Position numbers and translations under genes: made by a program. From positions 16,395 through 80,394 of the forward strand of contig JALOAT010000013.1 in NCBI GenBank assembly GCA_023228645.1: a DNA stretch of 64,000 nt, written 5' to 3'. Positions 54,956 to 63,894 of this stretch are shown piece after piece (the first letter of the stretch is position 1; the number at the start of each line of letters is the position of its first letter). The notes under the pieces were generated by a model. The model saw nothing but the letters and a program-made list of their open reading frames with translations, ran no database searches and was not told the origin of the DNA. The stretch is from Gammaproteobacteria bacterium. Its GTDB lineage: Bacteria > Pseudomonadota > Gammaproteobacteria > Thiohalomonadales > Thiohalomonadaceae.

Positions 54956-55276
54956 ATGGGTCTTTATAACCTGTCCAGATACCGGCAACGCATCGGCCTT
55001 GATGCCTTACTTGGTTTGATACTGTCAGCGACTACCCGGACCGGGAAAGCGCGCGCGTTCAAGGCACGAACGGGTTACGGAGTGCTGTGCAACACCTCAC
55101 TCAATTTTAACGGGCGAGGCTTCATCAACAACATCAGGGACTTGGACGCCTATACCCACGAGCATGGCCTGGACGGCTTTGTGGTCGACGGCCGTGTCTA
55201 TATGAGAAAGGCGTCGGAAAACTATCAGGCAGTTGTTCAACGATCGGGCGAACCCGCCAGCCGAGTGCCTTCTTAG
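54956..55276 (+). pseudogene. carbamoyltransferase C-terminal remnant
   Basis: One hundred and six codons ending with a clear NodU/CmcH-type carbamoyltransferase C-terminus: FKARTGYGVLCNTSLNFNGR, GFIN, and LDGFVVDGRVYMRK. The first about 450 residues of the enzyme are missing, and an in-frame TAA lies just before the ATG. The sequence upstream belongs to the recombinase module, so its insertion or an associated deletion removed the front of the gene. It sits with sugar-transferase genes. Confidence 0.7.
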
Positions 55277-55338
55277 ATCGCGCTCGACGCGTGGCGACGA
55301 GCTGTACGATCCGAACCGCCCAAGAGGTCCTTCCCAAC

Positions 55339-56181
55339 ATGCTGCCCCTGTCTGCGTACCCAGTTGGCTTCGAGGAGAATGAGCCACTTCGTTCCGACTT
55401 CATCCGTGCCTTGACGTTACACCAATTGGATCAGGTCTCAACTGCTAGCAGTGAGGAGCGCCGCCGACCCGGCGCCACGCCGCCTAGAACCCTCGTACAG
55501 TTCTGGCACGACCTGTCGGACCTCCCCGAGGACGTCAAGGCATGCCTCGCCAGCTGGGAGCGCCTTCGGGATCACGGGTTCGAGTTTCGCATGTTCGATG
55601 ACGTGTCCGCCGCCGCCTACATCAGCGATACATTCGGCCCGCGAGAACTCAAGGCTTTCTCGCGGTGTCGCCACCCCGCAATGCGTAGCGATTATCTCAG
55701 GCTGTGCTTCCTAGTCGCAGAAGGCGGCCTGTACGTCGATGCGGATGACGTGCTGTCGGGAGACGACTGGCCGCTCCTGTTCGAGAGCGACGGTCTGAAG
55801 CTGCAACCGCTATGCTACGACATCCCTTCTCGCAGCATGGTGCCAGCCTCAGAGATCTGGCGGCCGGATTTACCGACGGCCGATCGGATCTTCTACGTCA
55901 ACAACGATCCAATCGCGGCGCCCGCTCGTCATCCCGTCCTGAGGTATGCTCTCAGGCGCGCCACGGGGCGACTACTCGGCGACGATCCTCGTCCAGCCAT
56001 TCAGTCCACCACGGGTCCGGGGAATCTGACAGCCGCCCTAGCCGCGCATGCACACAACCTTATAATGGCGGGCAAATCGCTGGACTTCGCGCTTCTGCAA
56101 AACTGGGAAGCGATCGCGGAAACACGCTGGGAACTCTCCTACCGCAGTGATGGCCGCAACTGGCGCAACATGGATACCTGA
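55339..56181 (+). CDS. DXD-type sugar transferase
   Basis: A 280-residue protein of the Gly_transf_sug/capsular-synthesis type. TLVQFWHDLSDLPEDVKACL and the DXD motif in RSDYLRLCFLVAEGG, LYVDADD are characteristic; the aspartates bind the nucleotide-sugar metal. The start is set at the ATG preceded by AAGAGG; a GTG at 55291 is also possible. No membrane segment. It lies 29 bases before the GT25 fusion gene, with which it probably builds the same glycan. Confidence 0.8.
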   Translation: MLPLSAYPVGFEENEPLRSDFIRALTLHQLDQVSTASSEERRRPGATPPRTLVQFWHDLSDLPEDVKACLASWERLRDHGFEFRMFDDVSAAAYISDTFGPRELKAFSRCRHPAMRSDYLRLCFLVAEGGLYVDADDVLSGDDWPLLFESDGLKLQPLCYDIPSRSMVPASEIWRPDLPTADRIFYVNNDPIAAPARHPVLRYALRRATGRLLGDDPRPAIQSTTGPGNLTAALAAHAHNLIMAGKSLDFALLQNWEAIAETRWELSYRSDGRNWRNMDT

Positions 56182-56210
56182 AGAGTAATGGCTGCCATCG
56201 GGTTAGCGCA

Positions 56211-58391
56211 ATGAACATTCAGGATGCATCGAATGCGATAAGCAAGTTTTCATTTCATTTGAGGCGTGCGATTTCGGCTCTTTCGCCGAGGTCTCGGATA
56301 TCCTCATTCGGCGCCGGCGACGACCGGATCGGCGCCATCATAGTCATTAATCTTGATAGACAGCCGGGACGATGGCGACAGATGCGTCGTGAACTTGGCC
56401 GCTTCATAACCGCCGATGGCACCCCGCTGACTTCCATCACTTACCGATTTGCAGCCATCGACGCGCGCGACGGCCGTGCCGTGGCGGCGACAAGCGATGT
56501 CGATACCCACTATCGGGTTGGCGACCAACTGTACGTGCAGCCCGACGCCAAGCTGGCCGCCTGCTTCGACATTGATGAACCCGTCAGAATGACCCGCCAG
56601 GAAGTGGCCGTCGCGCGATCGCATATCGAGGTCTGGAAGGCGATCACCAAGGGCCCTGACGAATACGTTCTTGTGCTTGAAGATGACGTCTGGTTCAAAA
56701 GGCGAGCCGCGATGGCCATAGATCGCGGATGGCAGGCTGCCCTTCGACATTGCCGTTCACAAGGCGGCCCTAGGCTCCTTTACGTTTCCTATTCGGATGC
56801 AGATGGCACAGCTGAACGCATTGTCCTGGGCGACGACCTGTTCCGACCTGTGCGCGGACTTTGGTTTCTCTCCGGCTATATCCTATCGCGTAAAGGTGCC
56901 GAGATCTTATTGAAGGCGATGCCCGTGAACGGGCCGGTCGATCTCTGGATGAACTATCGTTTTGAGGCGCTTGAAGCCCTAGCGCTCTCTTCACCAGCGG
57001 TTCTACAACGACTAGACACGGGCTCCGACAACGTCTATTCCATACTTCCCTTTCTGGCGCGCGCGGGAACGATCGACACGAGTTCTGCTTTGCTCCCGAC
57101 GGACAAAACACATGCCGGTCCGGTCCTGGCCTGGACCGGTGGTGGCGCGCATGACGAACTCGCCATGGCCCTTTCGATGCTGGGCTTGCGTGTGCGAGTG
57201 TTCGATGACTGCGACCCGCCCGTTCAAGCGCACGATCTTGTACAGATGTTCGAGACGTTCGACGCCATCATCGATCCACCCATACCCTTGAGCGATATCA
57301 ACACGGTATTCGCGAAACTCAATGCCAAGTACATATTCGAAGATGGTGCGGTTCGCGCAATGCGTCAACCGATCGCCCCCCCATCTTCCCGGACAATGGT
57401 CTTGTGCTCACACGACGGAGACGACGCTAGATGGAAGCCGCTTTGCGCGCTTCTTGAGCTGCCGGAGCCTGCTCAGCCCTTTCCTACTGGTGCACTACGA
57501 GTCCATCGCGTCTTCAGGGTCGGCCGTCCACAAACGGCAGGATCTGTGGCGCCCTCGGGACTGCAACGTCCCGCGGAGCCCCTGGATGAGTCACCATGGA
57601 TTCTGCCACCGACATCCGCTTGGCAACCGGTTCTGTCCGACCGACCAATTTCGACCCCGGCCGTGACTTCCATTCTGGAGGTTTCGATGAAGGATTCACC
57701 CTCCGCGTTTTGGACCCTGACCGAAACGTTCCCGGGTAATATGGCGGCCTTCACCACAGACGGCCTCGTTCACGGCGAGACAGGCGTCGGCCTTATCCTT
57801 AGCAAGGATACTGCTCGCGGCCGGCCATTTCGCTCAGGCGCCTTCGCCTCGGTAGCCCCGTTTGCCTACGGACGTTTCGAAGCCGAGATCAAGACTGCGG
57901 CAGGTCCAGGCCTGATCACCGGATTCTTCCTTCATCGGGATACGCCGCGTCAGGAGATCGATATCGAGTTCATCGGCGACGATCCCACGAGGATGTTGGC
58001 CAATGTGTATTTCAATCCCGGCGATGCTGGATCCACCATGGCGTTCGGATATCGAGGCTCACCTTGCCGCATCTGCCTGGGTTTCGACGCGACCGTGGAC
58101 TTCCATCACTATGCGATCGAGTGGCGGCCGGAAGGGATTACGTGGCTAGTGGATGGCCGCATCGTGCACACGCGCGGCGGGTGGGATCCAACGCCCATCC
58201 CGCACCTGCCGATGCATCTGCACGGAAACCTTTGGGCTCCGCGCTCGCGAGAACTTGCGGGATGCATCATCGACAGACATTTGCCTGCTACGGCAACGTT
58301 CAGGAATGTTTGGATATGGACTTGGGCCGAAAACACCCCTTCGCAGGAAGAGGGCCCACTCAGCGTAAGGTCCACAACACTCGCCGAATGA
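56211..58391 (+). CDS. GT25 / sulfotransferase-like / GH16 tri-domain protein
   Basis: A 726-residue protein. Residues about 38-245 are an LPS-type glycosyltransferase family 25 domain (IVINLDRQPGRWRQMRREL; VLVLEDDVWF with Glu157-Asp158-Asp159). About 280-435 resembles the C-terminal half of sulfotransferase-like proteins (WKPLCALLELPEPAQPFP), without a visible PAPS-binding 5' loop. About 490-715 is a glycoside hydrolase family 16 domain with catalytic EIDIEF (Glu582, Asp584, Glu586) and SGAFASVAPFAYGRFEAEIK. No signal peptide. It suggests synthesis and remodelling of a surface polysaccharide by one chain. Confidence 0.78.
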   Translation: MNIQDASNAISKFSFHLRRAISALSPRSRISSFGAGDDRIGAIIVINLDRQPGRWRQMRRELGRFITADGTPLTSITYRFAAIDARDGRAVAATSDVDTHYRVGDQLYVQPDAKLAACFDIDEPVRMTRQEVAVARSHIEVWKAITKGPDEYVLVLEDDVWFKRRAAMAIDRGWQAALRHCRSQGGPRLLYVSYSDADGTAERIVLGDDLFRPVRGLWFLSGYILSRKGAEILLKAMPVNGPVDLWMNYRFEALEALALSSPAVLQRLDTGSDNVYSILPFLARAGTIDTSSALLPTDKTHAGPVLAWTGGGAHDELAMALSMLGLRVRVFDDCDPPVQAHDLVQMFETFDAIIDPPIPLSDINTVFAKLNAKYIFEDGAVRAMRQPIAPPSSRTMVLCSHDGDDARWKPLCALLELPEPAQPFPTGALRVHRVFRVGRPQTAGSVAPSGLQRPAEPLDESPWILPPTSAWQPVLSDRPISTPAVTSILEVSMKDSPSAFWTLTETFPGNMAAFTTDGLVHGETGVGLILSKDTARGRPFRSGAFASVAPFAYGRFEAEIKTAAGPGLITGFFLHRDTPRQEIDIEFIGDDPTRMLANVYFNPGDAGSTMAFGYRGSPCRICLGFDATVDFHHYAIEWRPEGITWLVDGRIVHTRGGWDPTPIPHLPMHLHGNLWAPRSRELAGCIIDRHLPATATFRNVWIWTWAENTPSQEEGPLSVRSTTLAE

Positions 58392-58688
58392 CGCCGTCTT
58401 CGCATGATTTGCCGGCTTTAGGTTGCCCTCGTCGAGAACATGAATATTCAGCTGGGTGATATAGCCTCAGAACAGGGCGTTGCAGACGTCCGCTACGAGA
58501 CAGGAGCGGATTTCTGTGCATCGATTTGTGTAGGACCGCTTCTGGCCGGGACCGGCCTCCCGTGTTTTTCTCATTGTCCCCTCGCGGCCCCATTGCGGTC
58601 TCTGCTTGGTTCTTTGAATGACTGTTCGCAGCGAATACAGCCATGTGCGCGAAATTGCATTCGTTAGCCACCTTATCTTTGTTGAACA
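58392..58688. other. intergenic region between sugar genes and Gabija pair
   Basis: About 300 bp at the convergent ends of the fusion gene and gajB. A 75-codon plus-strand frame (58440-58667) has no family resemblance and no ribosome site. No hairpin terminator was evident. Confidence 0.5.
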
Positions 58689-60641
58689 TCATTGAATGGC
58701 TCGAATCTCCTCCGGAGCAAACCATCCTTTTTCCTTAATGTGTGCGAGTGCCACGGCGGGCTGCGCAGACCATAGAACGAGCGCTAAAGTCTCGCGAGCT
58801 CGGCTGCAGGTAACGTACAGCAGGCGCAGGCTGCGATCGATGGTCGTTTCCTTACCGGCATCCACGTTCAACATGTCTTTGTCGCTCAGCTCTTTGCCTC
58901 CGAAGAGCTTGTCGTACGAGATTAGGAAGCCTCCCGCCTGGCTATCATCCATCACGACCATTACGTGCGCGAACTCCGAGCCCTTCACCACTTGGTGGGT
59001 AGCCAGTTCGGAGTGGCCGGCGAGATAGCGCCGGTACCTTCCAAGTTCTTGCCAGGGTGCGGCAAAGAGCGCGCACCAACCGCGGCGCATCCTCGCTAGC
59101 GTGGTTTCCGTTTCCTTGCGGGGAATTGGGGGTGGTGGGGGATCCGACTTGTCGGCATACTCCTCCACCAACCGGGGGTGCACGTCGAACAGGTTGGACG
59201 CGAGGATAGGTTCGATGACCTTTGCCACGGTCGAGTTCTGGTCGACACACGCGTTGGCAAAAGCTTGTATAGCGTGGAGCATCTCGTCTGTTCGGGCATG
59301 CCGCTTTGCCGCATCGACCGGCAGTTGGTCGAGGATCCCGCTACGCCTGAGCACCTCGGTCGCCGCGAACTCGTTGACCGTGCCGTCGGGACGGACACAG
59401 TCCTCGAGCTGCGCCAGCTCATTCAGAAGCAGGCGCGCAGCCGAAGGCCCATTGTTCTCGCCGCTGCCGACGGGTGCGGCGGCGTTGGGATCGATCAGGT
59501 CCATCGCCTCGTAGACCCTCAGAAACCCTCCACGGGCTGCGACCAGCTTGTGCTCGAGAGCCAGGAGCTGATAGCCGCCGTCCTTCCAGGCGTCGGCCTG
59601 GGTCGCCATCCACATCTGGTCGGCACACCAGCATTCGCGATCACGCTTCTCCTCGGGGGACAGAGATGCGTCCCCGACAAACAAGCGCACCATGCCACCT
59701 GTCTTCTCTGTTCGGGGATGTTGCGTGACGCCCGCCGCAGGCTGCGTACGACCCTGCATCTTCGATTCCCAAATCTTGTTGATAAGGGTGACGATGCGGC
59801 GCTGGCTACGATGATTCATTTGCAGCTCAGGTTTCGCCCAACCCTCGGGTACCAAGCCCGGCAAGTCGGAATGACCGTCGGAATAGATGCGCTGCCGGTG
59901 GTCGCCCAAAAGGCCCAACGTGAGTCCGCTACCTCGGGGTTCCGAGAGCACCATCAGCGCGTCCAGCATGCCCTTCATCGTGTCCTGGGACTCGTCGATG
60001 AGGATGATCGGGTGGTGGTCCCGTAGGATGGTCTTGAGCGTCGGCCGGTTTAGCAATAACCAAGCCGTAGCGTCGAGGACGTGTCGGTGCTGGAGTGCAC
60101 CATGCCCGTAGGTGTTCCGGTCCGGGTGGTAGATGAACTTTTCAGTCTTGCTGAGCTGGTCGATCTCCCCCTCGATCTCGGCGAACTTCTCGAGGTCGGT
60201 AGCGCTGACGCCGCGCTTTTTGGCAGACGCCTTCTCGCGTTCTCTTTCAAGCTCGACCTTCTTCACCGCGACGAGTGCTTCACGAATGTCTTCGTCGAAG
60301 CCATCGATGAGCTCCCAGCAAAAGGAGTGTATCGTAGAGACGCTGACCAGGTCGTTGCTTCCTAGGCGCGCGTTGATCACCGCGACGGCATTCTTCGTAA
60401 AAGTCACGACACGTATGGAACGGCCGCCCACGCGCAGGCGACGGCTGAGCACACCACCGGCCTCGTGAGGCACCACCCCGGTGAGCCGACGCAACACCTC
60501 GACGAGCGTCCGCGTTTTTCCGGAACCGGCACCGGCGAATAGGAAGAAGCTTCGCGGCGGCTGCTCGGTCAGATACCCGCAAATCTCCTCGACGACGCCA
60601 TCATCGCGGTCGTTGCCTTCGCACACCACGGAGCTGCTCAT
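58689..60641 (-). CDS. gajB: GajB-like UvrD/PcrA-type helicase (Gabija defence)
   Basis: A 650-residue superfamily 1 helicase starting at MSSSVVCEGNDRDDG. Motif I is LFAGAGSGKTRTLVEVL (residues 34-50), motif Ia VVTFTKNAV, motif II ILIDESQDTMKGML, motif III GLLGDHRQRIYS, and the C-terminal motifs VVKGSEFAHVMVV and LLYVTCSRARETLAL. It follows gajA by 16 bases. In Gabija, GajB is thought to sense or process DNA ends and work with the GajA nuclease against phage. The extension upstream to 60782 overlaps gajA and is not coding. Confidence 0.85.
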   Translation of the reverse strand: MSSSVVCEGNDRDDGVVEEICGYLTEQPPRSFFLFAGAGSGKTRTLVEVLRRLTGVVPHEAGGVLSRRLRVGGRSIRVVTFTKNAVAVINARLGSNDLVSVSTIHSFCWELIDGFDEDIREALVAVKKVELEREREKASAKKRGVSATDLEKFAEIEGEIDQLSKTEKFIYHPDRNTYGHGALQHRHVLDATAWLLLNRPTLKTILRDHHPIILIDESQDTMKGMLDALMVLSEPRGSGLTLGLLGDHRQRIYSDGHSDLPGLVPEGWAKPELQMNHRSQRRIVTLINKIWESKMQGRTQPAAGVTQHPRTEKTGGMVRLFVGDASLSPEEKRDRECWCADQMWMATQADAWKDGGYQLLALEHKLVAARGGFLRVYEAMDLIDPNAAAPVGSGENNGPSAARLLLNELAQLEDCVRPDGTVNEFAATEVLRRSGILDQLPVDAAKRHARTDEMLHAIQAFANACVDQNSTVAKVIEPILASNLFDVHPRLVEEYADKSDPPPPPIPRKETETTLARMRRGWCALFAAPWQELGRYRRYLAGHSELATHQVVKGSEFAHVMVVMDDSQAGGFLISYDKLFGGKELSDKDMLNVDAGKETTIDRSLRLLYVTCSRARETLALVLWSAQPAVALAHIKEKGWFAPEEIRAIQ

Positions 60642-60657
60642 TGCACCACGTCCGAGC

Positions 60658-62937
60658 TCATTCGAGCTGTGCTTGCAGCCAGGCGAGGGCGTCCGCGACG
60701 TACTTCGGACACGCAATGGTCTCGCCAGCGGCGACCTTTTCGAACATGCTCGCGGCAAAGTCTCCTTTGTTGAAGGAGTCATGCATCAGCGCGTGCAGTG
60801 CGCTCGCCAGCTCGGGATGCGTTTTGGCCTCGGCGACCGTCGAGGCGACCGCGCCCAGCGCGCCAGTCGGAGGTTTGACCTTCTTGCCGGCCTTGTCTTC
60901 TTTCTCTTCGGAAAGTTCCTTGAACCACTCTATGTTGCTTAGGATGAGAGAGTCCTCAAAGGAGCTCGGCCAAGTGTTGCCGGCCTCCGCGACCGGCAGC
61001 TGCCAAGCGAACCGCACCATGCACTCAGGCACCTCGGTCCACGTCAGGTGTTCAGGCTTGGGAGCCTTGAAGTCGTCCAGCTGCGTAAGCTTCGGATGCC
61101 AATTGCGCAGCGTCGCATTGCCGCATTCCAGTCCCGCTTGGCCGGTGTTGGCAACAGCCACTCGAACCGGCCGGCCTTTGGCGCCGACCTTCACTTCCAC
61201 GGGGTCGATGTCGGTGATGACGATGGTGGGGATGCGCAGCTTCTCGACCAGGGGCTTCAACCGATGGGCGTGGCTGCCACCGATATCTAGGAAAGAGACG
61301 TAGCGCTTATTCAGAGACTCGTAGTCGAGCTCCATGAACAAAGGCACCAGCATGCGCTCAGCCACACCCTCGACGAAGATGGCTGCATTGGCAAACAGCA
61401 AGTCGGTGTGTTGGACGCGGAAGTAGCGTTCGGCGAATTGACGCGTGGCGTCATCGCTGCCGAATACCTGCCCAAGGTTGACGACTTCGGTGGTCGGCAT
61501 CGGGTGGCCCTTAGACTTGGCGATTCGCCGGACATAGCGAAGCCGGTCGAAGTCCTCGGCGTGCGCGAGATGGCTCGAATGCGTGCTGATGAGCAGCTGA
61601 CTCTTCAGCGCCCTCGCCTCCTCGTCGCTCGGGCTGATGAGCTTGTGCGCCTTGTCTGGGAAGATGCGTTGAACTTGGACATGCAGGTGGGCCTCGGGTT
61701 CTTCGATCATCACGAGGTGTACCGGTGTTGGCGAACCTTTTTCCGGACTCAGGCGAGCGGCCTTGAAAGAGACCAGCTGATAGCTGAGCGACTGGAGGTT
61801 CTGGTAACCCAGGCCGATGGAGTATTCCGGCAGCAAGTCTTCCGTGGAGTCCTTCTTCATGCTGTACTGGACCGCGGTGCCGTGGTCGAGCAGGTCCGCG
61901 GTTTGAATGCGGGTCCGGAAGCGGATTTCCTGAGGGTCGTGCAGCCCCGGATAACCGAGCTCCTTGACCTCATCCACGGACGGTGCGATGGCGTCGTGGA
62001 TTTTCTCGTCGAGCGCCTTCTGCGCCTCGGCCACGGCCTTGATGAGATCCGCACGGTGGCCGTGCCCGGTCGGGGCCACGTTCAGGTGCCGCCGTGCGAA
62101 TTGCAGCAGCTGGTTGGAGAACATGCCTACGCGATGGGGACCGGAGGCCGACCGCGAGTCTGCCTCTTCGCCGCCTAAGCCGCGCTGTGCTGGCACGAAA
62201 TCGACACGAATCAGCTTTGACAGGTGCTTACGCTCGATGGGCACCGCGTCGGCCGGCAAGACCTGTGTCTTGTAGGCGGCCTTCTCTTCCAATGGGTTGT
62301 TCTCTGCATTGAGCTTATAGGCCCTAACTTGGCCCATCTTTAAAGATTCCCGTAACCAGTAGTCGAGCAGATCAATGGGCCAGGCCAGCGAGTCGCTGCC
62401 CATGTCCTTTACAGGAAGGCGGGCTGTGTGATAGGACCAAGCGAGATTCTTGAGCGAGGCCACATCGGACGCCGGCTCCAGGCGCAGTCGAACACCGACC
62501 GCGCCGCCATGCCAGTTGAACTTGGACAGGAACGGCGCCACAAAGTGGTACATGCCTGCCTCAGCGTTGAACCACAGGTCGAGCGTCGGCATTGCAGACA
62601 GCAACGTGGCGAGCTGAGTCGTCCAGTCGGTGGTGTCGGTCCCAGCGGTTGTTGCCGGATCCTCGGCCAAACCCTCCCATTGCTTGCCCAATTCCCGCAG
62701 CTTCGTCCATTGCGAAAGGCTGATGTCGAAGGCGCCGAATGCCGAGCCCTCGGACAGGAAATGCCGCAATGCCGCAAGCACCGAGGTCTTTCCGCTGTTG
62801 TTGGCGCCGACGAGGATAGTAGTCTTCTCATCGATGTCTAGTTGAACCTTGCCCAGTCGACGAAACTGACAAAGCTCCAAGAATCTGAGCGTAATGCTTC
62901 CCGAGCCGGGAGCGACAACAGCTGCTTTTTCGGTCAT
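60658..62937 (-). CDS. gajA: GajA-like OLD-family ATPase/TOPRIM nuclease (Gabija defence)
   Basis: A 759-residue protein. The N-terminal ABC-type ATPase has the P-loop LVGANNSGKTSVLAALRHFL (residues 42-61) and a signature region near EEPEAHLHVQV. The C-terminal TOPRIM domain has Glu523 (IFVEGVAERM) and Asp576-x-Asp578 (TDIDPVEV). GajA nicks DNA when nucleotide levels fall during infection. It is about 180 residues longer than the first studied GajA (Bacillus cereus), the excess lying mainly in the ATPase half and after the TOPRIM core. A class 2 OLD nuclease with a helicase partner is the same architecture. Confidence 0.85.
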   Translation of the reverse strand: MTEKAAVVAPGSGSITLRFLELCQFRRLGKVQLDIDEKTTILVGANNSGKTSVLAALRHFLSEGSAFGAFDISLSQWTKLRELGKQWEGLAEDPATTAGTDTTDWTTQLATLLSAMPTLDLWFNAEAGMYHFVAPFLSKFNWHGGAVGVRLRLEPASDVASLKNLAWSYHTARLPVKDMGSDSLAWPIDLLDYWLRESLKMGQVRAYKLNAENNPLEEKAAYKTQVLPADAVPIERKHLSKLIRVDFVPAQRGLGGEEADSRSASGPHRVGMFSNQLLQFARRHLNVAPTGHGHRADLIKAVAEAQKALDEKIHDAIAPSVDEVKELGYPGLHDPQEIRFRTRIQTADLLDHGTAVQYSMKKDSTEDLLPEYSIGLGYQNLQSLSYQLVSFKAARLSPEKGSPTPVHLVMIEEPEAHLHVQVQRIFPDKAHKLISPSDEEARALKSQLLISTHSSHLAHAEDFDRLRYVRRIAKSKGHPMPTTEVVNLGQVFGSDDATRQFAERYFRVQHTDLLFANAAIFVEGVAERMLVPLFMELDYESLNKRYVSFLDIGGSHAHRLKPLVEKLRIPTIVITDIDPVEVKVGAKGRPVRVAVANTGQAGLECGNATLRNWHPKLTQLDDFKAPKPEHLTWTEVPECMVRFAWQLPVAEAGNTWPSSFEDSLILSNIEWFKELSEEKEDKAGKKVKPPTGALGAVASTVAEAKTHPELASALHALMHDSFNKGDFAASMFEKVAAGETIACPKYVADALAWLQAQLE

Positions 62938-63278
62938 GACCTACGTATCCGGTACTGATCAACAGTGCTTTGCACGACTAGTTCACGCGAGGCTCAATGC
63001 AGTGATACACGGTTTGAACCATGTATGCATTGCGAGCCCCTGACTCAAACATAAATGCCACGCCAAAAACGAGCCCTCCTCGAAACGCTTGCCCGCAACT
63101 TAGTACCAAGTCCAGGACATAAGCGAACACAAAATGGCGTCTTGAAAAAAGCGTTGGACCACGCTTCTCGGCGCGCTAAATCCCGAACGTATGCAATGAG
63201 CGTTGATTTGTCGTTACGTTTATCTTGGTCGAACGGCAGCTCTGGCCGGAACCTACACTCACCCACCTCTTTTCCTCG
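62938..63278. other. intergenic region upstream of gajA
   Basis: About 340 bp, AT-richer than the left part of the window. Open frames of about 75 codons exist on both strands (63055-63282 plus, 63045-63266 minus) but overlap each other and resemble nothing known. It must contain the gajA promoter, which was not pinned down. Confidence 0.5.
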
Positions 63279-63863
63279 CTAGATCCAACCACATTGGTGA
63301 AGGTGATGGCGAAGAATGGGCGCGATCTTGAACGTCTTGCCTCTGTTGAAGGCTGCTTCTGCGGAATATGCCATTTGCTCCAAGCGATTCGCCCGGTAAC
63401 CGCGAGAGGTATGCTCCTGTACGTAGATATCTAAGAACTTCTCTATCCCGAGCAATCGATACTGCACAATATGCACTAGCTCATGAAAATGGAGCGTTGG
63501 ATCTGCGCTCCGATGCTCGCGCACGTAATACATCGTCGCCCCCAATGTGATGCCATCCATGATCGACCATTCGGTGTCAGCCAAACCGGACGGCAGAATC
63601 GGACCCGGAGGCGCAGGAAGAAGAGGAACAACTTGAAAGGCGGTTTCATCGACCACCTCCCGGCCAAAATATGTAGTCAGCCATAGAAACTTGCTCGCTC
63701 CAAGTGCTGTTGCATACGGTTTTCTCTCAGCAGTAAGCTCTTCGACCCATTTGACGAGCTGACCGACCATCGCTCTATTCCTCTCATCCTCTGTTCCGCA
63801 AATGGCCTCATCCACGCCCAAAGACTTGCCTAATGTCCAATCGCTGAACGGGACGTGAACCAT
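63279..63863 (-). CDS. putative zincin-like protein with HELVH motif
   Basis: A 194-residue protein with HFHELVHIVQYRLLG; the HExxH at residues 127-131 and a Glu about 30 residues later (LEQMAYSAEA) fit a gluzincin-type metal site. The N-terminal half (residues 1-95) has no recognised domain. It is on the same strand as the gajAB pair, 342 bp upstream. It may be a standalone hypothetical protein or a toxin/protease part of a defence island. No signal peptide or membrane segment. Confidence 0.7.
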   Translation of the reverse strand: MVHVPFSDWTLGKSLGVDEAICGTEDERNRAMVGQLVKWVEELTAERKPYATALGASKFLWLTTYFGREVVDETAFQVVPLLPAPPGPILPSGLADTEWSIMDGITLGATMYYVREHRSADPTLHFHELVHIVQYRLLGIEKFLDIYVQEHTSRGYRANRLEQMAYSAEAAFNRGKTFKIAPILRHHLHQCGWI

Positions 63864-63894
63864 TAGCGGTGACTATCCTTAAACACCCCCTCAT

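Noticed and set aside
58689..62937. PARIS or a lone OLD nuclease system
   Set aside because: The adjacent full-length UvrD-type helicase fits Gabija; PARIS pairs its ATPase with a separate TOPRIM toxin instead.
63045..63282. Overlapping 73- and 75-codon frames on both strands upstream of gajA
   Set aside because: They are mutually antisense, lack ribosome sites and family motifs, so there was no reason to prefer either.
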